From an uncultured Oscillospiraceae bacterium (GTDB lineage Bacteria > Bacillota > Clostridia > Oscillospirales > Acutalibacteraceae): DNA of 27,051 bases. The stretch covers positions 1 to 27,051 of the forward strand of contig UQHH01000034.1 of NCBI GenBank assembly GCA_900540865.1, read 5' to 3'. Numbering within the stretch: the first letter of the stretch is position 1; each line of letters starts with the position of its first letter. This document shows positions 14,193 through 21,859 of the stretch, in pieces. The translations under genes were made by a program, and so were the position numbers. The notes below the pieces were generated by a model. The model did not search any database. It was given only the letters and a program-made list of their open reading frames with translations, and was not told the DNA's origin.

Positions 14193-14483
14193 ATGCACGC
14201 GGCCCACAGGGCAATCCGCACGGACGACGTCAACGCGCATTTTGAATTCTGTGCTTTGCCCGATTGTTCGTATCTATCGATGAAAGGCAAGTGCGATAAG
14301 CTGGACGTGCCAAAATGCCTTGGAAAAGACTGCCCGTTCGTCCGCATAGCGGGCGGCGGCGCGCAGGAGGAGGAACGGTGGCGCAGGCGCCTCAAGAGCC
14401 TCGACGAAACGAAACAGGCCGCAATAGCGAATAAATACTACGGCGGCAATATGCCATGGAACGAAGAGAAGGAGCAAAGGTGA
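14193..14483 (+). CDS. Small cysteine-rich protein, first gene of the CarD operon
   Basis: 96-residue protein of unrecognised family. Five cysteines are spaced C-x4-C-x8-C-x7-C-x4-C at residues 20-47 (FCALPDC, GKCDKL, KCLGKDCPF), which looks like a metal-binding knuckle; the rest is a charged helix (EEERWRRRLKSLDETKQAAIA). I chose the ATG at 14193 because GGAGTGAG precedes it by a normal spacer; the frame is open back to 14061, but that start overlaps the promoter. The stop lies five bases before the CarD start, so the two genes are very likely cotranscribed and translationally linked. A role with CarD in transcription or RNA-polymerase contact is only inferred from this linkage. Confidence 0.72.
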   Translation: MHAAHRAIRTDDVNAHFEFCALPDCSYLSMKGKCDKLDVPKCLGKDCPFVRIAGGGAQEEERWRRRLKSLDETKQAAIANKYYGGNMPWNEEKEQR

Positions 14484-14488
14484 CTTAT

Positions 14489-15010
14489 ATGTTTTCTATC
14501 AACGACACGGTCATGTACGGGAACTCAGGCGTATGTACCATCGTAGACATCCGGCCCGAAAAGCTGGCAGGCAAAAAAATGACGTATTATATTTTAAAGC
14601 CTGCCGAAAACGAGAATATGACGATATACTGTCCGGTGGACAGCGACAAAATCAGGATGCGCAGGCTGCTTACCCTGGACGAGGTCAACCGCTTAATCAG
14701 CATTATGCCCGACACCACGGTCGAATGGATTGAGGACGACCAGAAGCGCAAGGAGGCGTTTACCGCGATTGTCAAAAGCGGCGACCACCGGGATTTGGTC
14801 AAGATGATAAAAACACTCTATTTCAAGCGCGAGGAAAAGCTGGGCGAAGGTAAAAAATTCCACGCCGCCGATGAAAAAATCATGAAGGACGCGGAGGATA
14901 TGCTGTACGGGGAATTTTCGAGCGTGCTGCAAATCCGGCGCGAGGAGGTCATCCCGTTTATAATGGGAAAGCTGGAGAACGCGGGTGATTTTATTGCTCA
15001 GCCGGTCTGA
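14489..15010 (+). CDS. CarD family transcriptional regulator
   Basis: 173-residue CarD/CdnL-type protein that binds the RNA polymerase beta subunit and modulates promoter opening. The N-terminal RNAP-interacting domain (about residues 1-60) opens MFSINDTVMYGNSGVCTIVD and contains the strand MTYYILKPAENENMTIYCPV. The C-terminal helical domain follows (LTLDEVNRLISIMPDTTVEW, then GDHRDLVKMIKTLYFKRE and KIMKDAEDMLYGEFSSVL). The ATG at 14489 has AAAGGTGA five bases upstream; a longer in-frame start at 14456 lies inside the previous gene. Its stop codon lies inside the next gene, which overlaps by 26 bases. Family call is firm; target promoters are unknown. Confidence 0.93.
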   Translation: MFSINDTVMYGNSGVCTIVDIRPEKLAGKKMTYYILKPAENENMTIYCPVDSDKIRMRRLLTLDEVNRLISIMPDTTVEWIEDDQKRKEAFTAIVKSGDHRDLVKMIKTLYFKREEKLGEGKKFHAADEKIMKDAEDMLYGEFSSVLQIRREEVIPFIMGKLENAGDFIAQPV

Positions 15011-15317
15011 AGCGATGGAGCTGATTGAGCGGCTCCCCTACATCCGCACGTTCCAGGCGCCGAACGAAAAGCTCCTGGAGGAGCTTTTTGAGGAGGCGGC
15101 CGCAAAGGACGACCCGCTCGAGTGGGTCAAAATCATCAAGACATGCTACGTCCGGCAAAACGGCGTTACTAAAAAGGGCAGGCCGCTGACCCAAAAGGAA
15201 GCCGAAGCCGGAGAAAAGGCGGCAAGGCTGTTCCGCGGGCAGATAGCGCAGGCGCTGGAGCTTGAGGAAAGCGGGGCCGACGCGTTTATTGAACGCTATC
15301 TCGCGGACAATATGTAA
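14985..15317 (+). CDS. Stand-alone CarD C-terminal-like helical protein
   Basis: 110-residue protein that aligns by eye with the helical half of the CarD protein just upstream: LLLSRSEAMELIERLP against RLLTLDEVNRLISIMP, and DDPLEWVKIIKTCYVRQ against GDHRDLVKMIKTLYFKR, followed by a similar LTQKEAEAGEKAARLF helix. It has no RNA-polymerase-interacting N-terminal domain. The GTG at 14985 gives the full domain and has GGAG (14974-14977) seven bases upstream; an ATG at 15015 would remove the first helix. The 26-base overlap with the upstream gene in another frame indicates coupled translation. It probably arose by partial duplication of CarD and might compete for DNA or modulate CarD, which is inference. 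A terminator follows. Confidence 0.75.
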   Translation: MILLLSRSEAMELIERLPYIRTFQAPNEKLLEELFEEAAAKDDPLEWVKIIKTCYVRQNGVTKKGRPLTQKEAEAGEKAARLFRGQIAQALELEESGADAFIERYLADNM

Positions 15318-15333
15318 CGTTTGGCAGACGATA

Positions 15334-15384
15334 AGCAGGCAAACGAAGGCAAGGGGCTTTCGTTTTGCCTGCTTTTATTTGTTT
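15334..15384 (+). terminator. Terminator of the CarD operon
   Basis: AAGCAGGCAAA (from 15333) pairs with TTTGCCTGCTT (to 15373), continued by CGAA/TTCG after a one-base bulge, with a T-rich tail (TTTTATTTGTTT). Confidence 0.9.
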
Positions 15385-15455
15385 GGATGGATATATTTCC
15401 CACGTATGCCCGGCAGATTCTCCCGCGTTATTACCAAAATTATGTTTTTCTTATC

Positions 15456-15484
15456 TTGCTATCAGGAAACGCAGTTGGTATAAT
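15456..15484 (+). promoter_or_regulatory. Sigma-A promoter of the HD-GYP/histidine kinase unit
   Basis: TTGCTA, 17-base spacer, perfect TATAAT (15479-15484) with an extended TG. The start would be near 15491, leaving a leader of about 55 bases. Confidence 0.8.
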
Positions 15485-15544
15485 GTAATATGTATGGCAT
15501 AGACAAAGCCACCCTGCAGTACTTGCAGGCAAAGGAGAAACGGG

Positions 15545-16636
15545 ATGAATCGGGATACTTTACTGATTGTAGACGATATGGAAATCAACCGCGCGGTTCT
15601 GCGCTCCTTGTTCGAGGCGCAGTACGATATTATAGAAGCGGAAAACGGCGAGCAGGCCCTTGCCATTTTAAGGAAGCACCACGGCTCGCTCGCGGCGGTG
15701 CTGCTCGATTTGGTCATGCCTGTAAAGGACGGCTACCAGGTTATGGCGGAGATGGCGAAAAGCAGCCGCCTGTCGAAGGTTCCCGTGATTGTGATTACGT
15801 CGGAGGATTCCTCTGAAAACGAGGTGCGCGCGTTCGACCTGGGCGCGTCTGATATTATTATGAAGCCGTTCGAGCCGCATGTGGTAAAACGGCGCGTGCA
15901 GAACGCGGCGGAGCTCAACCGCCACAGGCTGCACCTGGAGGAAATGGTAGAGGAGCAGTCGCGCAAGCTGCGTGAATCGCGCGAAATCCTGATGGACGCG
16001 CTTTCCTCCGTCATTGAGCACCGCAGCGTAGAAACGGGGCAGCATGTTCTGCGCATCCGTATGTTTACGAAGGTGCTTCTGGAAGAGGTTATGAAGCATT
16101 ACCCCGAATACGAGCTCAACGACCGGGTGATTACCATCATCGCAAGCGCCGCGGCGCTGCACGATATTGGAAAAATATCGATTCCCGACGCTATCCTCAA
16201 CAAGCCCGGGCGGCTTACGAAAGAGGAGTTCGACATTATGAAAACCCATACGGAGCAGGGCTGCGAGATTTTGTCCGGCCTCGACCGTATGGACGACAAG
16301 GAATACCTTCAATACGCGTTTTTGATTTGCCGCCACCACCATGAGCGCTGGGACGGCAGCGGCTACCCGGACGGCCTTACGGGCGACGATATTCCCATCT
16401 GCGCGCAGGCCGTGGGCATAGCGGACGCTTACGACGCGCTCACCACCGACCGCGTTTACAAAAAAGCAATCCCGTCCGGCGAAGCGTTCGATATGATTCT
16501 CCGCGGGGAATGCGGCGCCTTCTCACCCAGGCTGCTGGAATGCTTTGCGCGTGTCCGCGCCCAGTTTTCGGCGCTGTCAAAAAAATACACGGACGGTCAT
16601 TCCCCTAAAGCGGATTCCAAGCAGCTGACCGTTTAA
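15545..16636 (+). CDS. Response regulator with HD-GYP output domain (probable c-di-GMP phosphodiesterase)
   Basis: 363-residue cytosolic two-domain protein. Residues 1-120 form a receiver domain with the acidic pair Asp10/Asp11, phosphoacceptor Asp55 (LLDLVMP), Thr85 and Lys107 (MKPF). A short coiled linker (about 120-150) leads to an HD-GYP domain with HD at His206/Asp207 (ALHDIGK), His235, the HHHERWDGSGYP motif (264-275, GYP intact) and the trailing DAYDALTTDR. Complete motifs suggest an active phosphodiesterase that degrades cyclic di-GMP, or a related cyclic dinucleotide, on phosphorylation. GGAG lies seven bases before the ATG at 15545. It is followed after 138 bases by a hybrid kinase that is the obvious partner. 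No DNA-binding domain is present. Confidence 0.93.
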   Translation: MNRDTLLIVDDMEINRAVLRSLFEAQYDIIEAENGEQALAILRKHHGSLAAVLLDLVMPVKDGYQVMAEMAKSSRLSKVPVIVITSEDSSENEVRAFDLGASDIIMKPFEPHVVKRRVQNAAELNRHRLHLEEMVEEQSRKLRESREILMDALSSVIEHRSVETGQHVLRIRMFTKVLLEEVMKHYPEYELNDRVITIIASAAALHDIGKISIPDAILNKPGRLTKEEFDIMKTHTEQGCEILSGLDRMDDKEYLQYAFLICRHHHERWDGSGYPDGLTGDDIPICAQAVGIADAYDALTTDRVYKKAIPSGEAFDMILRGECGAFSPRLLECFARVRAQFSALSKKYTDGHSPKADSKQLTV

Positions 16637-16774
16637 AAATAAATCACGATAGACTTCCCCGGCCTCCGGCACGCCTTCCTGAAACGACGGGACGCCGCCC
16701 GCGGTCCAAATGATTTTTCTGAACAGGACGATGAAACAAGACCGTACTACCGGACAAAACAGGAGGGGTAGCAA

Positions 16775-19192
16775 ATGGCTGAAGCATTATCTGGAAAAAC
16801 GAACGACAGCGGCGCAATGCAAATCACCAAAAATTACGAATACAACACGCTGATGAGCATGCTGCAAACGAGCGTAAGCAAGCATCTGCTGGACGAAGCC
16901 TTTACCATGGTATGGGCGAACGACTTTTATTACCAGCTCATCCGCTATCCCAAGGACGAGTACGAGGAAAAATTCCATAGCCGGCCCGACCTGTATTACC
17001 CCGCGCACGGCTATGAGGACGAGCTTGCAAAGCTTACCGAAACGGTGCTCCGCGCGCTTTCACAAGGAAAGCCCGGCTACAGCGTCATCAGCCGGATGCC
17101 TGTAAAGGGCGGCGGGCACGTATGGGTGCGCATGGTCGCGACGTTTGTAGACGAGTATATCGACGGGTACCAGGTGTCTTATACCGCGATTACGAATATC
17201 GACGATTTGGTCCGCGCGCGCATGGAGCAGTCGATTACCTACAACAGCATTCCCGGCTTCGTGGCGAAATTCCTGATTAAACGGGATATGCAAATCGAGC
17301 TGCTGGACGCGAACGACCAGTTCAAGGCCTTTTTCGGCACCGATTACGATTCCCAGGCCGTATTGCAGTTAAACCTGGACATCAACCGCGAGGCAATTGA
17401 GCCGCAGCTTGAAAACGCGTTTGCCGGAAAGCCCGTGCGCCTGCTGGCACAGATGAAAAACGAGCAGGGGCAGGTTCTATGGATGCAGGTCAAGGGCGAA
17501 TGCGTGGACTGGCTCGGCGGGAACCCGGTTTACCTGCTGGTATATATCGATATTACCGACCTGACGGAGCTGCGCGAAATGCAGCAGAAGCTCGAACACC
17601 AGGCGGAGCAATTAAAAACCGCCCTGCAGGCGGCGGAAAGCGCCAGCCGCGCGAAATCGGACTTTTTGTCCCGCATGTCGCACGATATACGCACCCCGAT
17701 GAACGCAATCGTCGGGATGACGGAGGTCGCCTCCTCCCATCTGGACGACCCCGGCAAGGTCCAGAGCTGCCTGAAAAAAATTTCAATATCGAGCCAGCAC
17801 CTGCTTGGGCTTATCAACGACGTGCTCGACATGTCTAAAATAGAAAGCGGCAAAATGTCGCTGAGAAGCGACGAGATGTTCTTGCCAGAGGTAATGGAAA
17901 ACATCGTCGCGATTTTGCAGCCGATGGTCAAGGCCAAACGGCAGCAGTTCTCCATCCGGCTGCGCCCCCTTGCGCACGAGCGGTATTTCTGCGACTCTCT
18001 GCGCCTGCGCCAGTGCTTTATCAATATCCTGTCAAACGCCTCGAAGTTCACGCCGGAGGAAGGGCGCATCACGGTTGACGTGGAGGAAGCCCCCTGTGAA
18101 AGGGAAGGGTTTTCAAACCTCGTCTTTACGTTCAAGGATACGGGAATCGGCATCAAGCCGGAATTCCTCGGCAATATGTTCGACGCGTTCACGCGCGAGC
18201 AGGACACCCGCGTGGACAAAACCGAGGGCAGCGGCCTGGGCATGGCGATTACGAAGAAAATCGTTGATTTGATGGGCGGCGAAATCACCGTAGAGAGCGA
18301 ATACGGCAAGGGCACGGCCTTTATTGTAAAGCTCCCGCTTCAAATCGACGAAACGGAGCAATGCGGATGCAGCCTGCCGGATATGAGGGTGCTCGTCGTG
18401 GACGACGACGAAACCATGTGCGACTACGCCGCGCAGATGCTCGCCTCCTGCGGCGTGAAGGCCGATTGGGTCAGCAGCGGCGCGGACGCCGTGCGCAGGG
18501 TGACGGACGCCCACAACGCAAACGAGGGCTATGACGCGGTTATACTCGACTGGGTCATGCCGGGCCAGGACGGGCTGGAAACGGTGGAGCAAATCAGGGA
18601 GCGGCTCGGCGGCAGGCTCCCTATCCTGATTATCTCCGCCTACGACTGGACGGAAATCGAGGACGACGCGGCGGGCGCGGGCGTAAGCGGTTTTCTGCCG
18701 AAGCCGCTGTTTCGCTCCACGCTATGCCGCGGCCTGCGCAAATATGTGCTGGGACAGGAGGACCATACGCTCTTGCGTGACTCTGAAAAAACGTATGATT
18801 TTACCGGGAAGCGTATTTTACTGGTGGAGGACAACGAGCTCAACCGCGAAATCGCGGAGGAGCTGCTGTCCGCGACCGGGGCGCAAATCGAAAGCGCGCC
18901 CGACGGCGCGCAGGGCGTGGAGAAATTCTCCAGGTCGCCGGAGGGCTATTACGATTTGATTTTAATGGATATACAGATGCCTGTCATGAACGGCTACGAC
19001 GCGGCGCGGGCAATCCGGCGCATGGCGCGCGGTGACGCCGCCGGCGTCGTCATCCTCGCAATGACGGCTGACGTATTTTCCGAGGACGTAGCCGCCGCGA
19101 AGGAGGCGGGCATGAACGGCCACTTGTCAAAGCCGCTCGACGTTTCCGCCATGAAGAACGAAATCCATAAATTTATAGGCCGCGCCGAATAG
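16775..19192 (+). CDS. Soluble hybrid sensor histidine kinase with two receiver domains
   Basis: 805-residue protein without transmembrane segments. Order: N-terminal PAS-like region (about 35-145, weak), second PAS-like region (about 155-265), coiled coil (266-295), HisKA with phospho-His303 (MSHDIRTPMNAIVGM), HATPase with N box at Asn421, G1 DTGIGI (455-460) and G2 GSGLGM (485-490), then receiver 1 (Asp592 in LDWVMPG, Lys643) and receiver 2 (Asp732 in MDIQMPVMNG, Lys786). There is no Hpt domain, so the phosphate would have to pass directly, or through an unlinked Hpt, to the neighbouring REC-HD-GYP protein. AGGAGGGG precedes the ATG at 16775. The 138 bases between the two genes hold no terminator, so they probably form an operon linking an internal signal to c-di-GMP turnover. 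Confidence 0.93.
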   Translation: MAEALSGKTNDSGAMQITKNYEYNTLMSMLQTSVSKHLLDEAFTMVWANDFYYQLIRYPKDEYEEKFHSRPDLYYPAHGYEDELAKLTETVLRALSQGKPGYSVISRMPVKGGGHVWVRMVATFVDEYIDGYQVSYTAITNIDDLVRARMEQSITYNSIPGFVAKFLIKRDMQIELLDANDQFKAFFGTDYDSQAVLQLNLDINREAIEPQLENAFAGKPVRLLAQMKNEQGQVLWMQVKGECVDWLGGNPVYLLVYIDITDLTELREMQQKLEHQAEQLKTALQAAESASRAKSDFLSRMSHDIRTPMNAIVGMTEVASSHLDDPGKVQSCLKKISISSQHLLGLINDVLDMSKIESGKMSLRSDEMFLPEVMENIVAILQPMVKAKRQQFSIRLRPLAHERYFCDSLRLRQCFINILSNASKFTPEEGRITVDVEEAPCEREGFSNLVFTFKDTGIGIKPEFLGNMFDAFTREQDTRVDKTEGSGLGMAITKKIVDLMGGEITVESEYGKGTAFIVKLPLQIDETEQCGCSLPDMRVLVVDDDETMCDYAAQMLASCGVKADWVSSGADAVRRVTDAHNANEGYDAVILDWVMPGQDGLETVEQIRERLGGRLPILIISAYDWTEIEDDAAGAGVSGFLPKPLFRSTLCRGLRKYVLGQEDHTLLRDSEKTYDFTGKRILLVEDNELNREIAEELLSATGAQIESAPDGAQGVEKFSRSPEGYYDLILMDIQMPVMNGYDAARAIRRMARGDAAGVVILAMTADVFSEDVAAAKEAGMNGHLSKPLDVSAMKNEIHKFIGRAE

Positions 19193-19337
19193 AGCGGCAC
19201 AGGCCGCCGGAAAAGCCGCAGCCGCAAGTGGCTCTCATATACACTCATGTCACCCGTTTATTTGCTGGCTTGCCGCCTTGTCCGCACGATTGCTCCCGGC
19301 TTGACAGTTTAACGCTTTTATTTATAACGAAACCAAA

Positions 19338-19389
19338 AAATCTCCCCCGTACGCGAAAAAGCCGCGTACGGGGGAGATTTATTTTCACA
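19338..19389. terminator. Long bidirectional terminator
   Basis: An 18-bp perfect stem (19338-19355 with 19363-19380; arms include CTCCCCCGTACGCG) with a seven-base loop, flanked by A-rich sequence on the left and ATTTATTTTC on the right. It separates the rightward kinase gene from the leftward XRE gene and can serve both. Confidence 0.93.
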
Positions 19390-19399
19390 TTACCGGGCG

Positions 19400-19693
19400 C
19401 TAGCCGTTCTTTGACTTGAACGCGCCCGCCATTTCTATCATGATGTCAATCTGCCTTTGGGACAGCCCTTCCACAGATATTTTCCTGATATTCTCCAAGC
19501 CGAGCAGGTAATCGCTCGTCGTATCCAGAATAATGCACAATTCGTATATGACCTCGGCGGAAGGAATGGTCGCGCCCTTCTCATACGCGGAAATGCTCGA
19601 CCTCGACAGCCCCGCGCGTTTGGCGAGCTGTTCCTGCGATATTCTCTTTTGTTTGCGTAAAATTTGTAGTCTTTCGCCCAAATCGCTCAACAT
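19400..19693 (-). CDS. XRE-family transcriptional regulator
   Basis: 97-residue repressor-like protein. Residues about 6-60 are a helix-turn-helix of the lambda Cro/C1 type (RLQILRKQKRISQEQLAKRA, then GLSRSSISAYEKGATIPS), ending in the common DYLLGLENI. The short C-terminus (ISVEGLSQRQIDIMIEMAGA) resembles the same segment in the double-XRE protein at 22995-23531, so the two are related. The ATG at 19693 has AAAGGTGATG upstream. It is divergent from the sigma-factor operon across a 405-base region holding two similar dyads at the two promoters, which suggests it represses both itself and that operon; this is inference. Confidence 0.9.
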   Translation of the reverse strand: MLSDLGERLQILRKQKRISQEQLAKRAGLSRSSISAYEKGATIPSAEVIYELCIILDTTSDYLLGLENIRKISVEGLSQRQIDIMIEMAGAFKSKNG

Positions 19694-19713
19694 TTTGCAT
19701 CACCTTCTTTCCA

Positions 19714-19743
19714 ATTTTATCCAAGTGTATGACATTCACACAA
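19714..19743 (-). promoter_or_regulatory. Probable promoter of the XRE gene with internal dyad
   Basis: Minus strand TTGTGT, 18-base spacer, TAAAAT. Between and over these elements lies TATGA-CAT-TCACA (19728-19740), an imperfect dyad very similar to the perfect one at 19796-19808. Candidate autoregulatory operator. Confidence 0.45.
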
Positions 19744-19772
19744 GATTATTTAAAAATATTTGCTCGAAATAC

Positions 19773-19808
19773 TGGACAAATGTAAAAATATAGTATATGA
19801 TTGTCATA
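19773..19808 (+). promoter_or_regulatory. Promoter of the sigma-factor operon with operator over the -10
   Basis: TGGACA, 17-base spacer, TATGAT (19796-19801). The -10 forms the left arm of a perfect dyad, TATGA-TTG-TCATA (19796-19808). A repressor bound there would exclude RNA polymerase. The divergent XRE protein is the obvious candidate. Confidence 0.55.
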
Positions 19809-20098
19809 AAGGAAGAAATAAATGTTTTTCGCGGGGATTTAGTAAAAATTTAAATAAGAAACACATATGTAATAGGAATCCGCAAATATTCGCGGCAGGC
19901 CGGGCTGCCCGCCCTTACCGCGCGGCGTGTTTGCCGCGGGCGCTCCCCCCTCTGCCGGGTACGGCGGACAGGTTTTTTATTTGCGTACACGCGGCGGGTT
20001 TGGCTGCGCCGCCCTTCAAAAGCGAGGGAATAAAACATGCTTACATAAATAGGACGCAGGAGAGAGGGAAAATACAACAGGCTAGGCAGGGATTTTTT
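19809..20098 (+). other. Long leader of the sigma-factor operon with possible attenuator
   Basis: About 290 bases between the promoter and the sigma-factor start, beginning AT-rich and becoming strongly GC-rich after 19890. It contains a CGCGGC-GTGTTT-GCCGCG hairpin (19921-19938) and then CCT-C-T-GCCG-GGTA-CGGC-GG-A-C-AGG followed by T6 (19949-19978), which looks like an imperfect intrinsic terminator upstream of the gene. A weak reading frame spans the leader, but its composition does not look like coding sequence. Confidence 0.4.
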
Positions 20099-20629
20099 AT
20101 GATATTTCTTTTTACGACCGAAGAGAACGCAATTTTATCAAAAATTTTTCGGGACCACTACTCTTTGATGAACTATATGGCGTACAAGATTACAGACGAC
20201 AGGTTCGCCGCGGACGATATGGTGCAGGACACGATGATTAAGCTCATGGATTACCTGCCCACATTGCTTAAGCTCAACAAAAACGAGCTTGCCTCCTACT
20301 GCGCGCGGACGGTCGAGACAGTTTCCATTACGTACATGCGCAAGGAAATCAGCAAGAAGAAGCGCCAGGGAACCCAAGACAGCCGCGTTCCGGCGATTAT
20401 GCCGGAGGAGCTGATTGAGCAGGACGACATCAGGCGCGCGGTAAACACCATGCTCACAAAGCTTTCGCCGCTCGACCGGCATCTGCTCATATACAAATAT
20501 TTTATGGGCTACCGGTACAAGCAAATCGGAAAGCTGCTGGGAATCGAGCCGAAGTACATCGGCACCTATCTGCAACGGGCGCGCGACCGCGCCAAAAGAT
20601 TATTAGGAGGAAAAGGTGATTATTTATGA
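20099..20629 (+). CDS. Sigma-70 family RNA polymerase sigma factor (ECF-like)
   Basis: 176-residue two-domain sigma factor. Region 2 is recognisable at residues about 15-75 (IFRDHYSLMNYMAYKITDDR, then DDMVQDTMIKLM), and region 4 at the C-terminus (LSPLDRHLLIYKYFMGYRYK, then IGKLLGIEPKYIGTYLQRAR). There is a basic linker (KEISKKKRQGTQ) between them and no region 3, as in ECF factors. I chose the ATG at 20099 with AGGCAGGGA upstream; the frame is open to 19760, but that extension covers the leader. The stop overlaps the start of the next gene by four bases (ATGA), the classical sigma/anti-sigma coupling. Its target promoters are unknown. Confidence 0.9.
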   Translation: MIFLFTTEENAILSKIFRDHYSLMNYMAYKITDDRFAADDMVQDTMIKLMDYLPTLLKLNKNELASYCARTVETVSITYMRKEISKKKRQGTQDSRVPAIMPEELIEQDDIRRAVNTMLTKLSPLDRHLLIYKYFMGYRYKQIGKLLGIEPKYIGTYLQRARDRAKRLLGGKGDYL

Positions 20630-21357
20630 AAGATAAAAAATTGAACGATATTCCAGAAAGTGGTAATATAATAGATGAAACTGCTTTCTGCGAAAAGGTT
20701 CATGAATCGATTGAGGAGGAAGGGAGGTATTACCTTGAGCTAAACGAACAATTAAAGAAAGACCCGCGGTACCAGCTGACACCTGAAAAGCAGTACGCGA
20801 TGGAAAAACGGCTGGAGCACCCCTACCTGCGGCTTGGGCGCAGCCGCGTGCACAGCTACCGCAGGCTGAACAAGGTGACGCTGTGCATTCTGGTTTTGCT
20901 GATACTGCTGATTGCCGGGGTTATGTCGGTTTCGAGTTTGCGTGATTACACGATTAATTTTCTTTTGGGGCTGAATGAATCGCACGGCGATATTTACCAG
21001 ATGCCCAACGGGATATTGGTCGGGCAGGAGGATGTTCAAGCGCCCTCTTTATTACCTGACGGTTATACTGTTGCATCGTTTCAAACTACTGACGCTTCAA
21101 TCATGATACAGTATACAAATTCAGATGGTGATATACTGATTTTCACGCAAGAACCAACTGATAATTCGGCAACAATTGACACAGAGAATTCTGAGGTGAA
21201 AGAGGTAACAATTAATGGGTACGAAGGAAGGTTGAGCGTTGGTACAGACGGTCAAGCCTATCTGGTCTGGATGACTGAAGATTATTTATTTACTTTATCT
21301 GCTTCAAATAACACAATTGATTTGGTGAAGATAGCGGAAAGCGTTTCAAAAAATTAA
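20626..21357 (+). CDS. Probable membrane anti-sigma factor with DUF4367-like extracellular domain
   Basis: 243-residue protein. Residues 1-85 are cytosolic and charged, suitable for binding the sigma factor encoded immediately upstream; a transmembrane helix follows at about 86-106 (LCILVLLILLIAGVMSVSSL); the last 110 residues match a DUF4367-like domain (LLPDGYTVASFQTTDASIMI, then EVTINGYEGRLSVGTDGQAY and WMTEDYLFTLSASNN), found at the C-terminus of many clostridial anti-sigma or sensor proteins. The start codon overlaps the sigma stop by four bases. Base composition changes within the gene: AT-rich at the first 25 codons, GC-rich from about 20760 to 21040, AT-rich afterwards, as if the extracellular part had been exchanged. 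The anti-sigma role is inferred from coupling and topology. Confidence 0.8.
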   Translation: MKDKKLNDIPESGNIIDETAFCEKVHESIEEEGRYYLELNEQLKKDPRYQLTPEKQYAMEKRLEHPYLRLGRSRVHSYRRLNKVTLCILVLLILLIAGVMSVSSLRDYTINFLLGLNESHGDIYQMPNGILVGQEDVQAPSLLPDGYTVASFQTTDASIMIQYTNSDGDILIFTQEPTDNSATIDTENSEVKEVTINGYEGRLSVGTDGQAYLVWMTEDYLFTLSASNNTIDLVKIAESVSKN

Positions 21358-21358
21358 T

Positions 21359-21422
21359 AAGGAGCTGATAACATGGCTAAGGCTAAGAAAGCAATCGCTT
21401 TTTTTCTAGTCCTTGCAATGTT
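21359..21422 (+). repeat. 64-bp direct repeat, copy 1
   Basis: Identical over 64 bases to 21860-21923. It covers the AAGGAGC ribosome binding site, the start codon and the signal-peptide coding sequence of the first secreted-protein gene. Confidence 0.97.
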
Positions 21423-21843
21423 CACCTGTTCATTTTTGAGCGTTTCCGCACAAACAATTCAAACAACTGATGATAACACTTATGTCTGCTATGGAAGTAC
21501 GGAAGAAATACAACCGAGACTTGCATACTTTGGTACAGTTTCTGTTGGCATTTCTTTAAAAAATGGAAATGTTGTAGGCAATGGAAGCTACACCAGTTTT
21601 GCCGACGGAATTGACGTTACATTCATTGTGGCTATTGAAAAACAGTCTGGCTCTACATGGACTCAAGTTCAACACACTACGCGTACATATTCTCCGGGTA
21701 AGGGAGGGAATTTACTTTCCACTACATACAAAAATCCTCCATCTGGAACATACCGCGCCGTCGCCACCGCTTTGGCAATAAATTCAAAGAATGTAATTGT
21801 CGAATCAGTAAAAATATACTCAACAAAAACCGTTAGGGTTTAA
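21373..21843 (+). CDS. Small secreted protein, tandem paralogue 1
   Basis: 156-residue protein of unrecognised family. It begins with a signal peptide (MAKAKKAIAFFLVLAMFTCS, then FLSVSAQT, cleavage probably after VSA). The mature part of about 130 residues is predicted mostly beta: AYFGTVSVGISLKNGNVVGN, FADGIDVTFIVAIEKQSGST, TYSPGKGGNLLSTTYKNPPS and SVKIYSTKTVRV. The pattern (disubstituted strands, a GTYRAVATAL strand near the end) resembles small Ig-like secreted domains. Only one Cys remains after cleavage. The RBS AAGGAGC lies 8-14 bases upstream and only 15 bases separate it from the anti-sigma gene, so it belongs to the same operon. It is the probable effector or cargo of the sigma system. 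AT-rich codon use, unlike the genes to the left. Confidence 0.85.
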   Translation: MAKAKKAIAFFLVLAMFTCSFLSVSAQTIQTTDDNTYVCYGSTEEIQPRLAYFGTVSVGISLKNGNVVGNGSYTSFADGIDVTFIVAIEKQSGSTWTQVQHTTRTYSPGKGGNLLSTTYKNPPSGTYRAVATALAINSKNVIVESVKIYSTKTVRV

Positions 21844-21859
21844 CACCTTCCCAAACGAC

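Noticed and set aside
15668..18315. Long minus-strand frames opposite the HD-GYP and histidine kinase genes
   Set aside because: Frame shadows caused by GC-rich codons; the plus-strand proteins have complete catalytic motifs.
19760..20098. N-terminal extension of the sigma factor upstream of 20099
   Set aside because: It crosses the promoter, the dyad and a possible attenuator, and its translation has no sigma-factor similarity; the ATG at 20099 has a ribosome binding site.
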